A stretch of DNA of 64,000 bases from Phyllobacterium phragmitis. Its GTDB lineage: Bacteria; Pseudomonadota; Alphaproteobacteria; Rhizobiales; Rhizobiaceae. The position numbers and the translations under genes are program-made. This document shows, piece after piece, positions 33,430 to 43,451 of this stretch; the first letter of the stretch is position 1; each line of letters starts with the position of its first letter. The notes under the pieces were generated by a model that was given only the letters and a program-made list of their open reading frames with translations, did no database searches and was not told the origin of the DNA. The stretch is taken from contig NZ_PVBR01000005.1 of NCBI RefSeq assembly GCF_002980495.1, forward strand, positions 62,001-126,000, read 5' to 3'.

Positions 33430-34833
33430 ATGACCATCAACGAAGCGATGCATGGAGGCGCGACGAATCCCAGCGTCCCAAGGCGCGGCATATGGGGCTG
33501 GATGCTGTTCGACTGGGCGGCCCAGCCTTTCTTCACCGTCGTCACGACCTTCATCTTCGGTCCCTATTTCATCTCGCGGATGGCGGCCGATCCGGCGGTC
33601 GGGCAGGCCGCCTGGGGATATGCCATTGCGCTGGCGGGGTTCGTCATCGCCATTCTTTCTCCTGTTCTAGGCGCCATCGCCGACCAGACCGGCGTGCGCA
33701 AGCCGTGGATCGGTTTTTTCGCGGTGATCCAGATCGTCAGTCTGTCGCTGCTATGGTTCGCGGCGCCCGGCTCCAACCTTTTCTGGGTTCTGATCGCCTT
33801 TTCGATCGCTTCCGTGGCGGCGGAATTCTCCATCGTCTTCAATGATTCCATGATGCCGCGGCTCGTCTCGAAGGACGAGATCGGACGGATCTCCAATATC
33901 GCCTGGGGACTCGGTTATCTCGGCGGCATGATCGTCTTGATCTTCATCGTCGCCTTCCTGGCCGCCTCGCCGCAGACGGGCAAGACGCTGATCGGCCTCG
34001 ATCCGCTGTTCGGGCTCGATCCGACGAAGGGGGAGGATGCGCGGGCGGCGGGGCCGATCTCGGCGCTGTGGTATTTCGTCTTCATCCTGCCGATGTTTCT
34101 GTTCACGCCTGATGGCGTGAAGGGGCTGCCGCTCGGCGCGGCGGTGAAACGGGGCCTGAGCGAGCTCAAGGCGACGCTCAGCGAAGTACGGCAGCGGGCA
34201 AACATCTTCCGTTTTCTCATCGCCCGGATGATCTATCAGGACGGCGTCAACGGATTGCTGGCGCTGGGCGGCGGCTTCGCGGCTGCGATGTTCGGCTGGT
34301 CGATCACCGAGATCGGGCTTTTCGGCATCATCCTCAATGTGGTGGCGATCTTCGGATGTCTCGCGGCGAGCCGGATCGATACGCTTTTCGGCTCGAAAGC
34401 AGTGGTGATCCTGTCGCTCGTGCTGCTGCTTCTGGCAACTATCGGCATCGTTTCGACCGGGCCGGACTATACGCTGTTCGGCTTCTTGCGGTTTTCCAGC
34501 GAGGATAGCGGCGGCTTGTTCGCCACCGCCGCCGAGAAGGCCTATCTGGTGTTCGGCGTCTTTATCGGTATCGCCTTCGGCCCGGTGCAGGCGTCGTCGC
34601 GCTCCTATCTGGCGCGTAGCGTCAGCGCCGAGGAGGCGGGCCGCTATTTCGGCATCTATGCGCTGGCTGGACGGGCGACGAGCTTCCTCGCGCCGTTCCT
34701 GGTGGCGAGCGTAACGGCGCTGAGCGGCTCGCCGCGTCTCGGCATGGCGGTGTTGATCGCCTTCTTCGTCGCCGGACTGGCGATCTTAGCTGGAACGCCC
34801 TATCCGGCGGCGGAGGTCGGGGAAGAGATTTAG
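33430..34833 (+). CDS. MFS transporter, UMF1 (Atg22-like) family
   Basis: A 467-residue inner-membrane protein with about twelve hydrophobic segments. GWMLFDWAAQPFFTVVTTFI near the N-terminus and FNDSMMPRLVSK are typical of the UMF1/BtlA (Atg22-like) branch of the major facilitator superfamily, whose Atg22 members export amino acids. The substrate is unknown. An ATG at 33388 overlaps the gdhB stop, but the ATG at 33430 with GGAGGGG just upstream is preferred. Position after gdhB would suit an amino-acid transporter, as inference only. Confidence 0.88.
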   Translation: MTINEAMHGGATNPSVPRRGIWGWMLFDWAAQPFFTVVTTFIFGPYFISRMAADPAVGQAAWGYAIALAGFVIAILSPVLGAIADQTGVRKPWIGFFAVIQIVSLSLLWFAAPGSNLFWVLIAFSIASVAAEFSIVFNDSMMPRLVSKDEIGRISNIAWGLGYLGGMIVLIFIVAFLAASPQTGKTLIGLDPLFGLDPTKGEDARAAGPISALWYFVFILPMFLFTPDGVKGLPLGAAVKRGLSELKATLSEVRQRANIFRFLIARMIYQDGVNGLLALGGGFAAAMFGWSITEIGLFGIILNVVAIFGCLAASRIDTLFGSKAVVILSLVLLLLATIGIVSTGPDYTLFGFLRFSSEDSGGLFATAAEKAYLVFGVFIGIAFGPVQASSRSYLARSVSAEEAGRYFGIYALAGRATSFLAPFLVASVTALSGSPRLGMAVLIAFFVAGLAILAGTPYPAAEVGEEI

Positions 34834-34862
34834 AGCGCCCTATTTTGATGGAGGCGCGATGC

Positions 34863-35023
34863 AACCCCCCTCTGCCCTGCCGGGCATCTCCCCCACAAGG
34901 GGGGAGATTGGCTGACATAGTCCAAGGTATTCATTCTGCGAGGTTTGCGATTGGTGCCTAACATTCAAGAAGGCGTAATCTCCCCCCTTGTGGGGGAGAT
35001 GCCCGGCAGGGCAGAGGGGGGTG
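34863..35023. repeat. 160-base paired palindromic repeat, copy 4
   Basis: The outer and inner arms are nearly identical to copy 2 (CCCCCCTCTGCCCTGCCGGG at the left, complement at the right). The centre differs but keeps ATTCTGCGAGGTTTGCGATT. It lies between the converging transporter and purH genes, where it may also serve as a terminator. Confidence 0.92.
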
Positions 35024-35049
35024 AGATGAAGCCCGCCAGCGTTTCTATC

Positions 35050-36666
35050 TTAATGCCGGAAATGCCGCATGCCGGTGAAGACCATGGCGATGCCATGTTC
35101 GTCGGCCGCTGCGATCACCACATCGTCGCGCATGGAGCCGCCCGGCTGGATGACCGCCGTGGCGCCGGCCTCGATGGCTGACAGGAGCCCATCGGCAAAG
35201 GGAAAGAATGCGTCGGAAGCGACGACAGATCCCTTGGTCATGATTTCGGCGCTGCCCGCCGCCTCGGCGGCATCCAGCGCTTTACGCGCCGCGATGCGCG
35301 AGGAATCCACCCGGCTCATCTGGCCGGCGCCGATGCCGGCGGTGGCGCCATCCTTGACATAGACGATAGCGTTCGACTTCACGTGCTTGGCGACGCGGAA
35401 GGCGAATTTCAGATCGGCCATTTCCTTTTGCGTCGGCGTACGCTTCGTCACCACCTTCAGATCGAGATCGTCGACGATGCCATTATCGCGCGACTGCACC
35501 AGAAGCCCACCGGCCACGGTCTTGGCCGCGATGCCGGGCGCGCGCGGATCGGGCAGGCCACCTGTCACCAGAAGCCGCAGGTTCTTCTTGGCAGCGATGA
35601 TGGCCTGGGCCTCCTCGGTCGCGTCGGGGGCGATGATGACTTCGGTGAAGACCTTGACGATCTCCTCCGCCGCTTCGCCGTCGAGCGTGCCGTTCAGCGC
35701 GACGATACCGCCGAAGGCGGAGACGGGATCGCAGGCGAGCGCCTTCAGATAGGCCTCCTTCAGGCTCTTGCCTTCCGCGACGCCACAGGGATTGGCGTGC
35801 TTGATGATGGCGACGGCTTTGGTTCGGGCCGGATCGAACTCGGCGACCAGTTCGAAGGCCGCGTCGGTATCGTTGATGTTGTTATAGGAGAGCTGCTTGC
35901 CCTGAAGCTGTGTCGCGGTGGCGACGCCGGGACGCTTTTCTCCCGTGAGATAGAACCCCGCCGCCTGATGCGGGTTCTCGCCATAGCGCATGACCGAATG
36001 GAGCTTGCCGGCGACGGCGCGCCAGGTCGGCGCTTGCGCCTTCGTCGCCTCGGCAAACCAGCCGGAGATCGCCGCATCATAGGCGGCGGTGCGGGCGAAG
36101 GCCTTGGCTGCGAGCTTCTGGCGGAAGGTATAGGGCAGGGAACCTTTGTGATCGTCGAGTTCGGCCAGCACAGCTGCGTAATCGTCGGGATCGGTGACGA
36201 TCGCGACATAGGCATGGTTCTTGGCGGCGGCGCGGATCATCGCCGGCCCGCCTATGTCGATGTTCTCCACCGTGGTCGCGTAATCGGCGCCCTGATAGCG
36301 GACTTCCTCGAAGGGATAGAGGTTGATGACGGCCAGATCGATGCCGCCGATGCCATGGGCCTCCATCGCGCTCGCATGTTCGGGATCGTCACGCACGGCG
36401 AGCAGTCCGCCATGAACGGCTGGATGCAGGGTCTTGACGCGGCCATCCATGATTTCGGGAAAGCCGGTGATATCGGAGACATCGCGCACGGTGATGCCAG
36501 CGGCGGCAATCGCTTTCGCCGTGCCACCGGTGGAGATGATTTCGATGCCATGCCGCTCCAGGGATCGCGCCAATTCGATCAGCCCGGTCTTGTCGGAGAC
36601 CGACAGGAGCGCGCGGCGCACACGGTGCATATCGGGAGCGGGGATATTCTTGGAAGTGACAGCCAT
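35050..36666 (-). CDS. purH: Bifunctional AICAR formyltransferase/IMP cyclohydrolase
   Basis: A 538-residue enzyme for the last two steps of purine synthesis (AICAR to FAICAR to IMP). The N-terminal MGS-like cyclohydrolase domain (residues 1 to about 200) shows [15 protein letters not shown] and [17 protein letters not shown]. The formyltransferase domain follows with [11 protein letters not shown] and [10 protein letters not shown], ending in the invariant-type tail [11 protein letters not shown]. Start and length are standard. An 18-bp perfect palindrome lies 67 bases upstream of the ATG. Confidence 0.97.
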   Translation of the reverse strand: MAVTSKNIPAPDMHRVRRALLSVSDKTGLIELARSLERHGIEIISTGGTAKAIAAAGITVRDVSDITGFPEIMDGRVKTLHPAVHGGLLAVRDDPEHASAMEAHGIGGIDLAVINLYPFEEVRYQGADYATTVENIDIGGPAMIRAAAKNHAYVAIVTDPDDYAAVLAELDDHKGSLPYTFRQKLAAKAFARTAAYDAAISGWFAEATKAQAPTWRAVAGKLHSVMRYGENPHQAAGFYLTGEKRPGVATATQLQGKQLSYNNINDTDAAFELVAEFDPARTKAVAIIKHANPCGVAEGKSLKEAYLKALACDPVSAFGGIVALNGTLDGEAAEEIVKVFTEVIIAPDATEEAQAIIAAKKNLRLLVTGGLPDPRAPGIAAKTVAGGLLVQSRDNGIVDDLDLKVVTKRTPTQKEMADLKFAFRVAKHVKSNAIVYVKDGATAGIGAGQMSRVDSSRIAARKALDAAEAAGSAEIMTKGSVVASDAFFPFADGLLSAIEAGATAVIQPGGSMRDDVVIAAADEHGIAMVFTGMRHFRH

Positions 36667-36732
36667 GGAAATGTCTCTATGTCGGGTCGGGGAGGGGTAT
36701 GGCGCGGGTTAGCATAGGCGCGCGGGGAATCC

Positions 36733-36750
36733 TATCCTCTATAGAGGATA
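36733..36750. promoter_or_regulatory. Perfect 18-bp palindrome upstream of purH
   Basis: TATCCTCTATAGAGGATA is a perfect palindrome, symmetric with no spacer, 67 bases upstream of the purH start. The form (ATCCTC-TATA-GAGGAT) resembles sites of dimeric GntR-type regulators. No such regulator is in the window. The remainder of the 250-base gap between purH and the AraC-type gene shows no other feature. Confidence 0.55.
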
Positions 36751-36916
36751 TCCGATGCTTGTGATGGTTCGGTCGTGTGGCTGGGAGGGGAGCTCACGTG
36801 ACGGCGGTCGATCTGAAACAGATGAAAGCGCCAATAACCGACCCTTCATGGGGCTCCTCGAAAGTTGCCTTCAGCGCTTCGGCCGGAGTTCACCGCATTG
36901 CAGACTTGACGGACAA

Positions 36917-37951
36917 TCAAATGTGAAGTGGTCGCGAGGATCGATTTCTCGCGCGCCAGGAAACCGGACTGAGGGACGTAACGCGTCGGAATTCACGATT
37001 GAAGTTCGATTTGGTCTGAAAGCCGGATTCGAACATCGCCGCGGTTACCGACATATCGGTGTCCCGGAGCAGTCGGCAGGCTTCCGCAATTCGAAAATCG
37101 TTGATGTATTGGGAGACATTTTTGTGCGCCAGTCGGTTGACTGCACCGGATATCTGCCGGGCCGGTATGCCCGCGCGTCGCGCCAGGCGCGACAAGGTCA
37201 GGTTTTCGTCTCGGGACAATTTCTGATCAACCAGCAGACGGCTGATCCGGTCCAGGACTTCACGATCTTGCGCTACCATGGATGAAGCTTGAATCATATT
37301 GGAGCCAGTGGCGGGTGGTGCATGCGCGCGGGCCGCGACGACGGCCGTAAGGCCGATGAGAAGCAGACCCAGAAGATTTCCATTGCTCACGATGAAAGCG
37401 ACATTTGCTCCTGTGTTCCATTCGAAGTCCATCAGAATCGCCAAATCAAAAAAGGCCGACAGACAGAGCGATGCGGCAGCAATGACGAGCGCGCGATGCG
37501 CCGCAACGGCGCTGTCGAAACGCGCCTCGTCGAGTGCGTCAGGACCGGTGCGGCCAAGGTTCAGCACCGCCACTGCGTATCCCACGAAGAGCACGATCAG
37601 AGCAGCGTCGATCAGCTCCGGGGCCAACAGCAACAGCGCGACGATACCGATTGGCGGTAGGGCATGAAGCCAATGGGCACGGCCAGCCTCTGCCTTATCG
37701 AAGTGAATCAAGCTGTGAAAACTTGCCAGCACCAGAGGCGGCAGGCAGCTCGCCAGCACCGGCAGCAAGTATCGCAGCTCCGCGAGATCATAACCCCAAC
37801 GCAAGCCGACGGCGACCGATTGCAAGACACACAAACCGACCAAAGCGAGGAACGGCCAATTGCCTTTCGAGCTCTCCTGGCTGCGCAGTACCGCAGCGAG
37901 GAAGATCAGAAGCAGTAATGCGACGACGAACGGCAGCGGAATGAATATCAA
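36917..37951 (-). CDS. AraC-family regulator with N-terminal membrane domain
   Basis: A 344-residue protein. Residues 1 to about 220 hold six or seven hydrophobic segments (PFVVALLLLIFLAAVL, ALPPIGIVALLLLAPELI, NLLGLLLIGLTAVVAA). The C-terminal 100 residues are an AraC/XylS DNA-binding domain (LTLSRLARRAGIPARQISGA, SQYINDFRIAEACRLL, SVTAAMFESGFQTKSNFNRE). Thus it is a membrane-bound transcription factor that probably senses an envelope or membrane-soluble signal. The only start in frame is a TTG at 37951 with a weak ribosome site. It is divergent from the secreted hydrolase; the pair separates purH from the heparinase-like gene. Confidence 0.87.
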   Translation of the reverse strand: MIFIPLPFVVALLLLIFLAAVLRSQESSKGNWPFLALVGLCVLQSVAVGLRWGYDLAELRYLLPVLASCLPPLVLASFHSLIHFDKAEAGRAHWLHALPPIGIVALLLLAPELIDAALIVLFVGYAVAVLNLGRTGPDALDEARFDSAVAAHRALVIAAASLCLSAFFDLAILMDFEWNTGANVAFIVSNGNLLGLLLIGLTAVVAARAHAPPATGSNMIQASSMVAQDREVLDRISRLLVDQKLSRDENLTLSRLARRAGIPARQISGAVNRLAHKNVSQYINDFRIAEACRLLRDTDMSVTAAMFESGFQTKSNFNREFRRVTSLSPVSWRARNRSSRPLHI

Positions 37952-37996
37952 GGCGGGTCCCGTGGATGGCAGTCAAACAGGGTGATCATGACCCAT

Positions 37997-38026
37997 ATCA
38001 CGATTCAGGACGACCTGAATCGTGAT
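37997..38026. promoter_or_regulatory. Perfect 13-4-13 inverted repeat between AraC-type gene and hydrolase
   Basis: ATCACGATTCAGG (37997-38009) and its exact complement CCTGAATCGTGAT (38014-38026) are separated by ACGA. It lies 46 bases upstream of the regulator start and 67 bases upstream of the hydrolase ATG, right for an operator shared by the two divergent genes. Confidence 0.65.
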
Positions 38027-38092
38027 CGAGGAAGCGCCGGAGTGCAGCATCTGCAATCGATAGCTGGTCCTTTGCAATCGAGCGAGATTATC

Positions 38093-39160
38093 ATGAACCC
38101 CTTCAGCGTCCTCCCCGCCATTGTGCTCACCGTCGCATTCACGGCTCCCTGCCACGCCGCCGAGGTTGGCGTGCGCGAGATAAATGTCGCTGCTCCCGAA
38201 CGCGGGCAGGATCTCGCGGTAACCGTGTGGTATCCAGCTGAGGCTGGTGGCGAACCCGTTCTCGTGGGCGATAACCAGGTATTCAAGGGCGCGCTGGCGT
38301 CGATGAACGCCCCTCTTTTCAAAGGCCGCTTTCCCTTGGTTGTGATGTCGCACGGGTCCGGCGGCCGCATTCAAGGAATGAGCTGGCTCGCGACGGAATT
38401 GGCCAAGGCGGGCTTTGTCGTGGCTGGTCCCAATCATCCCGGAACGACCAGCGGCAACTCGACACCGGCTGATACACCCAAACTATGGGAGCGCACGCAA
38501 GATTTGTCCTCCGTGATCGACGCGATGACCACCGATCCGCTGTGGCTCGATATTACCGACCCTCACAAGATCGGTGTTGTCGGTTTCTCGCTTGGAGGTT
38601 CCGCCGCCATGGAAATTGCCGGCGCCCGGGCAAATCTCGATGCGTATGCCCGCTATTGTGACACATATGGGAAGTGGGATTGCGCCTGGTATGCAGGCGG
38701 CAAAGCCTACATCAATGACGAAGCGGTAGAGGTCGATAAAGTCGATCTGCGTAAAATCGACAGGGCGCGCTTCGAACAATCGAATGTTGATCGCCGCATC
38801 AAATCGGCCGTTCTGGTCGATCCGGGCCTCGCCCAAGCCTATGAGGAACAAAGCCTGAAAGAGATTGCGATTCCTATGAGCTTCATCAATCTCGGCAGCA
38901 TTGGGATGATCCCTGAGGCGGTGATCGCCGATCAACTGGCGGCATCAACGCCGCAAGGAACATATGTCACTGTCGCTGATGCCGTTCACCTGAGCTTTCT
39001 GCCGGAATGCAAGGACGGCGCGGCAGAGTTGCTGAAATCGCTGGGCGAGGTCGATCCAGTCTGCGAGGACGGCATCAGCCGATCACGCGCCGATATTCAT
39101 TCCGAGCTGGTCAGCCTCATATCAGGAGCTCTGCAACGAACGCTTAAAGATCGCTTTTGA
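38093..39160 (+). CDS. Secreted alpha/beta hydrolase (dienelactone hydrolase-like)
   Basis: A 355-residue protein with a signal peptide (MNPFSVLPAIVLTVAFTAPC, cleavage after HAA near residue 23). The alpha/beta hydrolase fold follows, with oxyanion strand FPLVVMSHGSGG (80-91), nucleophile S166 in GFSLGG, and a candidate catalytic His in ADAVHLSF. It resembles predicted dienelactone hydrolases and PAF-acetylhydrolase-like periplasmic proteins; the substrate is unknown. The ATG at 38093 gives the signal peptide, whereas the open frame upstream passes through the palindrome. It is probably controlled by the divergent membrane-bound AraC regulator. Confidence 0.85.
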   Translation: MNPFSVLPAIVLTVAFTAPCHAAEVGVREINVAAPERGQDLAVTVWYPAEAGGEPVLVGDNQVFKGALASMNAPLFKGRFPLVVMSHGSGGRIQGMSWLATELAKAGFVVAGPNHPGTTSGNSTPADTPKLWERTQDLSSVIDAMTTDPLWLDITDPHKIGVVGFSLGGSAAMEIAGARANLDAYARYCDTYGKWDCAWYAGGKAYINDEAVEVDKVDLRKIDRARFEQSNVDRRIKSAVLVDPGLAQAYEEQSLKEIAIPMSFINLGSIGMIPEAVIADQLAASTPQGTYVTVADAVHLSFLPECKDGAAELLKSLGEVDPVCEDGISRSRADIHSELVSLISGALQRTLKDRF

Positions 39161-39191
39161 GCAGACCACCTGTCTTTTTTTTGGGCCCTCC

Positions 39192-40907
39192 TCATACGTA
39201 GCTGCCAAGCGCGATGCGGGTGAAGCGCCAGTTGACTTCGGGTAGTTGCGATGCCGGGAAGGAGAGGACGATCTGCCTTGTCTTCACCGGCCCACGGAAG
39301 CCGGCGAAGAAGATCGAATCCTCCAGTTGCGGCGCGACCTCGACGCAGGAGAAGGCCCATGTGTCGTCGCGTTCGGCGCGCAGCACCAGAAGGCCGTCCT
39401 CATCGAAGGCGATATCCACGCCGGGATGAATGTGAAAGCGCACGGTGATGTTGTCGCGGCCATTGGCGCGCGGCGGCTTGCCGCCTGCCGCCAGGAAGCG
39501 GTCCCTGCCTTCGATGACGCTGCCATTGTGCGAAAGCACGATGGAGCGCTCGTGATGGATGCCGAACAGTCTGGCGTAGCCGTCATGACGGGCGACGAAA
39601 CCCTGTTCGTCCATGCCCTCGATGCGTTCGATCTGCACTTTGGTCGGTCCGGCGATGATCGGCGTGCCGAGCATGTTGGAAAGACCCGTGCTGAGGCTGA
39701 ACCGGCATGAGGACGTGTCATTGACGGTCGCTGTGGAATGAGCGGCGGTCGAGCGCCCGAGCGGGCGGAATTCCGGCGGGCCATAGCGGTCGATGCCGGC
39801 ATTGACGACATAGCGCTGCCGGCCCGAGGACATCTCGAAGGCGAGGCATCCGGCATGGGCATCGCGCGAGGCGGTGACCGGCGGCGGCAGGCCTGTGTCG
39901 GCGATGATGGTGGTCGAGCCCATGGAGAGCCGTTCATAGCCCGAATGCGGCGCATGGGCGAGCGGCGAACCCGCCGTTTCGTCATGGCGCAGCACGGCGA
40001 TGATGCGTTCGGGCAATGTCGGGCCGACGCCGTTGAAAAGCGCCAGGCTGCCATCGTGATGGCGAAAGAAGCGCAGCGCCGGCAGCATGCGCTCAACCGC
40101 TTCGATCAGCGCTTTCGGCGGGGCCTCCGCGCCGTTGGCATAGGTCTGGCGGAGCGGCAGCAGATCGGCCAAAAGTTCCAGAACGGTCATCGGGTTGCGT
40201 GAGATATGGCCGCCATCGGCCAAGATCTGGCGGATCAGCTCATGCTCCAGGTGACGCCGTGCGGCGCGGGCCGTCGCCGGCGAAACGGGAAGCGCCAGCG
40301 AGGCGAAGGCAAGTGCGATGCGCGCCCTAAGCTTTTCCTCGCCGTCGTCCATGACTGCCGCAACCGTCCTGAGATAGCGCACCTGGAAGGCGAGCGACCG
40401 CATGAATTTGCGGTAGGCGGAAAGCTCGGCGCCGGCGAGGATGAGATTGGAATGCTGAAGCCAGGCGATGATGCGCTGTGCGGTGATATCAGGCGCCCAT
40501 GCCGGCCCACCCATGCGCCGTCCGTGCAGTGTGATCCAGTCTTCGACCAGGGCGCGGGCGTTGACCGTCGCAAGCTCGCTGTGGGCGGCGCGCAGATGGC
40601 GCAGCCAGCCGAAATTATGAAGCGCTGCTTCCCATGCCGGATTTGGCGGTTCGACGGCGAAAGGCGAGCGTCCGCCGGTTTCGACGGTGCGGCCGGCCAG
40701 CGAGAAGCGGCCGTGATAGAATTCCTGGGCAAGCTGGGGGTCGGCGACGCGCAGGTCGGGCGGCGCGATCAGCACGCGTTCGGGCGTGAAGCCGGTGAAG
40801 CGCCAGCGGAAGAGCGGCCCCATGCGCACGCGCCGGCGCATCCGCCGCCACATTTGCGCGGCGGCCAATCCCCACAGGTGCGGCGTTTCGCTCAGCGCGA
40901 CCGTCAC
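39192..40907 (-). CDS. Heparinase II/III family protein
   Basis: A 571-residue protein of the heparinase II/III-like group found near purH and rsmB in rhizobia. The N-terminal half is alpha-helical (ERVLIAPPDLRVADPQ, HNFGWLRHLRA), and the C-terminal beta-rich part has NDTSSCRFS and the lyase-type region around GHISRNP. The family suggests cleavage of an acidic polysaccharide, but no clear signal peptide is seen, so the site of action and substrate are uncertain. It lies downstream of rsmB on the same strand with a 157-base gap. Confidence 0.85.
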   Translation of the reverse strand: MTVALSETPHLWGLAAAQMWRRMRRRVRMGPLFRWRFTGFTPERVLIAPPDLRVADPQLAQEFYHGRFSLAGRTVETGGRSPFAVEPPNPAWEAALHNFGWLRHLRAAHSELATVNARALVEDWITLHGRRMGGPAWAPDITAQRIIAWLQHSNLILAGAELSAYRKFMRSLAFQVRYLRTVAAVMDDGEEKLRARIALAFASLALPVSPATARAARRHLEHELIRQILADGGHISRNPMTVLELLADLLPLRQTYANGAEAPPKALIEAVERMLPALRFFRHHDGSLALFNGVGPTLPERIIAVLRHDETAGSPLAHAPHSGYERLSMGSTTIIADTGLPPPVTASRDAHAGCLAFEMSSGRQRYVVNAGIDRYGPPEFRPLGRSTAAHSTATVNDTSSCRFSLSTGLSNMLGTPIIAGPTKVQIERIEGMDEQGFVARHDGYARLFGIHHERSIVLSHNGSVIEGRDRFLAAGGKPPRANGRDNITVRFHIHPGVDIAFDEDGLLVLRAERDDTWAFSCVEVAPQLEDSIFFAGFRGPVKTRQIVLSFPASQLPEVNWRFTRIALGSYV

Positions 40908-41064
40908 GCGTTTCGTCTCCTTGTCCCGCAGCAGGGTGTTTCCGTCCGCTTGGCGAATATTCTGGTTCTTGCGGTAAATTATGGCCTGCTAATAGTAAAT
41001 CTTGCGTTAACCATACCTTGCCAGAAGGATATAATCGAAGAAAATTATCAATGTAATCCAACAC

Positions 41065-42462
41065 TTATGTCGAAATACGGCGAAATCTCGCCGCGAAGAA
41101 GCCATCCATGCCTGAAAGTCGTGGATCAGGATGCGGGAAATCTGCCGGCGTGGACCGCAGGAAGCCCTCCGGTGTGATCAAACCCTCCAGGCCTGGAAAC
41201 TCTCCTTGCGAAACAGGAAGCGCTTCCAGCGCGGGATTTTCAAGGGCCGATCGGGCGACCGCCTCGCCTTCCGATGGATCGAGCGAACAGTTGGAAAAGA
41301 CGATGATGCCGCCCGGCTTGACCATATCGACGGTGCGGGCAAGGAATTCCGCCTGAAGCGTGGCGAGCTTGGCGATGTCCTCGGGCGATTTCGTCCATGG
41401 CACGTCGGGGTGGCGGCGTACGGTGCCGGTGGAGGAGCACGGCGCGTCGAGCAGCACGGCGTCGAATTTCTCCTCCGGTCGGTACTGCATCAGATTGGCC
41501 TCGACCGTATGCGCCGGCAATTTCAGGCGTTCCAGGTTGGTGCGCAGGCGGGCGAGACGATTGGCGGAGATTTCGATGGCGGTCACATCCGCCCCGGCAA
41601 GCGCGAGTTGCGCCGTCTTGCCGCCTGGTGCTGCGCAGAGATCGGCAACGCGCTTGCCCCTGATGTCGCCGAAGAGGCGGGCGGGCAGGCTGGCGGCGGC
41701 GTCCTGCACCCACCATTCGCCTTCCGCAAAGTCGGGGAGGTCGGTCAATGCCCCCTCGATCCTGATGCCTTCGATCCGGGCAAGCCGTACGGTTCCATTC
41801 GGCAGCACAATGCCGCCGAGGCGCTCGGCCCAGCCTTGCGGATCGCTTTTGACGGTGAGGTCGACCGGCGGCTCGACTGCCTGTATCGCCAGGATGACGG
41901 CTGCCTTTTCCGCGCCATAGGTTTTGGCAAGATTCTCGGCAAACCATGCGGGTGCGTTGGGCGCCGAGGTGGAAAGTTTGTCCTTGTCGCGTGAGAGGCG
42001 GCGCAGGATGGCATTGACCAGGCCGGCATAGCGGCGGTTGCGCGGATCCTCATTGGCGGCGGTCACCGAGAGATCGACGGCGGAATGATCGGGAATATCG
42101 AGATAGAGGATCTGGGCGGCGGCGATATGCAGGAGCGTCTTCAGCGCCACCGCATTTTCCGGCAGCGGACGGTCGAGCAGTTGCGCCAGAAGCGCATCGA
42201 TGGTTCCGCGGTTGCGCAATGCCGCGCCGAGAATGGCGCGGACCAGCGAACGGTCGCGGTCGTCGAGCGCCATGTAGTAGGGATGACCATGCTGATTGTC
42301 GGTCAGGCCATCGAGCGACGTCTTCTTCTCGATGACGGCACCGAGAAGCCGCGCGGCGCACTGGCGCACCGCAAGGCCCGGCCTGTCGGCGGCTTCCGGC
42401 CGATTTTGTTTTCCAGCATGCTTCTTTGGACGGAAAGCAGCGCCGCCGCCGCTCACGACCAC
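41065..42462 (-). CDS. rsmB: 16S rRNA m5C methyltransferase RsmB
   Basis: A 465-residue RsmB/Sun-type enzyme that methylates C967 (E. coli numbering) of 16S rRNA using S-adenosylmethionine. An N-terminal NusB-like RNA-binding domain (residues about 28-160) precedes the methyltransferase domain with the SAM loop [12 protein letters not shown], the DAPCSSTG motif with its conserved Cys and the catalytic-type Cys in [12 protein letters not shown]. The start overlaps the htpX stop by ten bases. The first 25 residues are basic and may not all be translated. Confidence 0.93.
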   Translation of the reverse strand: MVVSGGGAAFRPKKHAGKQNRPEAADRPGLAVRQCAARLLGAVIEKKTSLDGLTDNQHGHPYYMALDDRDRSLVRAILGAALRNRGTIDALLAQLLDRPLPENAVALKTLLHIAAAQILYLDIPDHSAVDLSVTAANEDPRNRRYAGLVNAILRRLSRDKDKLSTSAPNAPAWFAENLAKTYGAEKAAVILAIQAVEPPVDLTVKSDPQGWAERLGGIVLPNGTVRLARIEGIRIEGALTDLPDFAEGEWWVQDAAASLPARLFGDIRGKRVADLCAAPGGKTAQLALAGADVTAIEISANRLARLRTNLERLKLPAHTVEANLMQYRPEEKFDAVLLDAPCSSTGTVRRHPDVPWTKSPEDIAKLATLQAEFLARTVDMVKPGGIIVFSNCSLDPSEGEAVARSALENPALEALPVSQGEFPGLEGLITPEGFLRSTPADFPHPDPRLSGMDGFFAARFRRIST

Positions 42463-43451
42463 GGTCCTTTCGGCGGCAAGGCATCCTGATCGTCGTCAGG
42501 ACTTCCCCATGGCTGGAGCGGCGTCGGCCCGCCGCCCCGCAAAGGCGAGCGGGATGAAGGAGAAGGGGACGCACCACCCGGCATGGACTCGAATTGGGAG
42601 CCGGGCTGGCCCATTTCGGCAGCCAATGCCTGCAGGGCCGCAATCCGGTTTTCCGTATCGGGGTGGGTCGAGAACAGATTGTCCGCGCCGCGTCCGCTCA
42701 GGGGATTGATGATGAACATATGGGCGGTGGCGGGGTTATGCTCCGCCTCCTCGTTGACGATGTCATGGGCGCCGCTTGCAATCTTGCGCAGTGCCGAGGC
42801 GAGCCAGAGCGGATTGCCGCAGATTTCGGCACCGCGCCGGTCGGCGGAATATTCCCGCGTCCGGCTGATCGCCATCTGCACCAGCATCGCGGCCAGGGGC
42901 GCGACGATCATGGCAATCAGAACGCCGATGAAGCCGAAAGGATTGTTGTTGCGGCTGCCGCCGAAGAAGAAGGCGAAATTGCCGAGCATGGAAATGGCGC
43001 CGGCGAGCGTCGCTGTAATCGTCATGGTCAGCGTGTCGCGGTTCTGGACGTGCGCCAATTCGTGCGCCATCACGCCCGCGATTTCCTGCGGCGTCAGGCG
43101 CTGGAGCAGGCCTGTCGTAGCGGCCACGGCGGCATTTTCAGGGTTGCGCCCGGTGGCGAAGGCATTGGGTTGCGGGTTGTCGATCACGTAGATCTTGGGC
43201 ATGGGCAGGCCGGCGCGCTGCGCCAGCTCGCGCACGATGCGGTAATATTCAGGGGCGGTGTGCTCGTTCGCCTCGTGGGCGTTGTACATGCGTAGCACCA
43301 TCTTGTCGGAATTCCAGTAGCTGAAGACGTTCATCGCCGCGGCGATGACCAGCGCGATCATCATGCCGCCACCGCCACCAATGAGATAACCGATGCTCAT
43401 GAACATCGCCGTCATGAAGGCGATCAGCATGGCAGTACGCATCGTGTTCAT
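42453..43451 (-). CDS. htpX: Membrane zinc metalloprotease HtpX
   Basis: A 332-residue M48 protease of the inner membrane, degrading misfolded membrane proteins under stress. The zinc motif HELAH is at 130-134 and the third ligand lies in [14 protein letters not shown]. Membrane segments are at residues 7-25, 29-45, about 145-165 and 180-200. The ATG at 43451 has GGAGA upstream; a longer reading from 43475 is unlikely. The C-terminal 40 residues (rich in Ser, Pro and Gly) extend beyond the E. coli protein. Confidence 0.94.
   Translation of the reverse strand: MNTMRTAMLIAFMTAMFMSIGYLIGGGGGMMIALVIAAAMNVFSYWNSDKMVLRMYNAHEANEHTAPEYYRIVRELAQRAGLPMPKIYVIDNPQPNAFATGRNPENAAVAATTGLLQRLTPQEIAGVMAHELAHVQNRDTLTMTITATLAGAISMLGNFAFFFGGSRNNNPFGFIGVLIAMIVAPLAAMLVQMAISRTREYSADRRGAEICGNPLWLASALRKIASGAHDIVNEEAEHNPATAHMFIINPLSGRGADNLFSTHPDTENRIAALQALAAEMGQPGSQFESMPGGASPSPSSRSPLRGGGPTPLQPWGSPDDDQDALPPKGPWS

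Noticed and set aside
37015-37045. GGATTCGAAC-like string resembling a tRNA T-arm
   Set aside because: It is inside the AraC-family coding region (FESGF), and no acceptor or anticodon stem can be formed around it.
36755-37285. 176-codon plus-strand frame at the end of the AraC-type gene
   Set aside because: It overlaps the well-supported regulator on the other strand and resembles no family.
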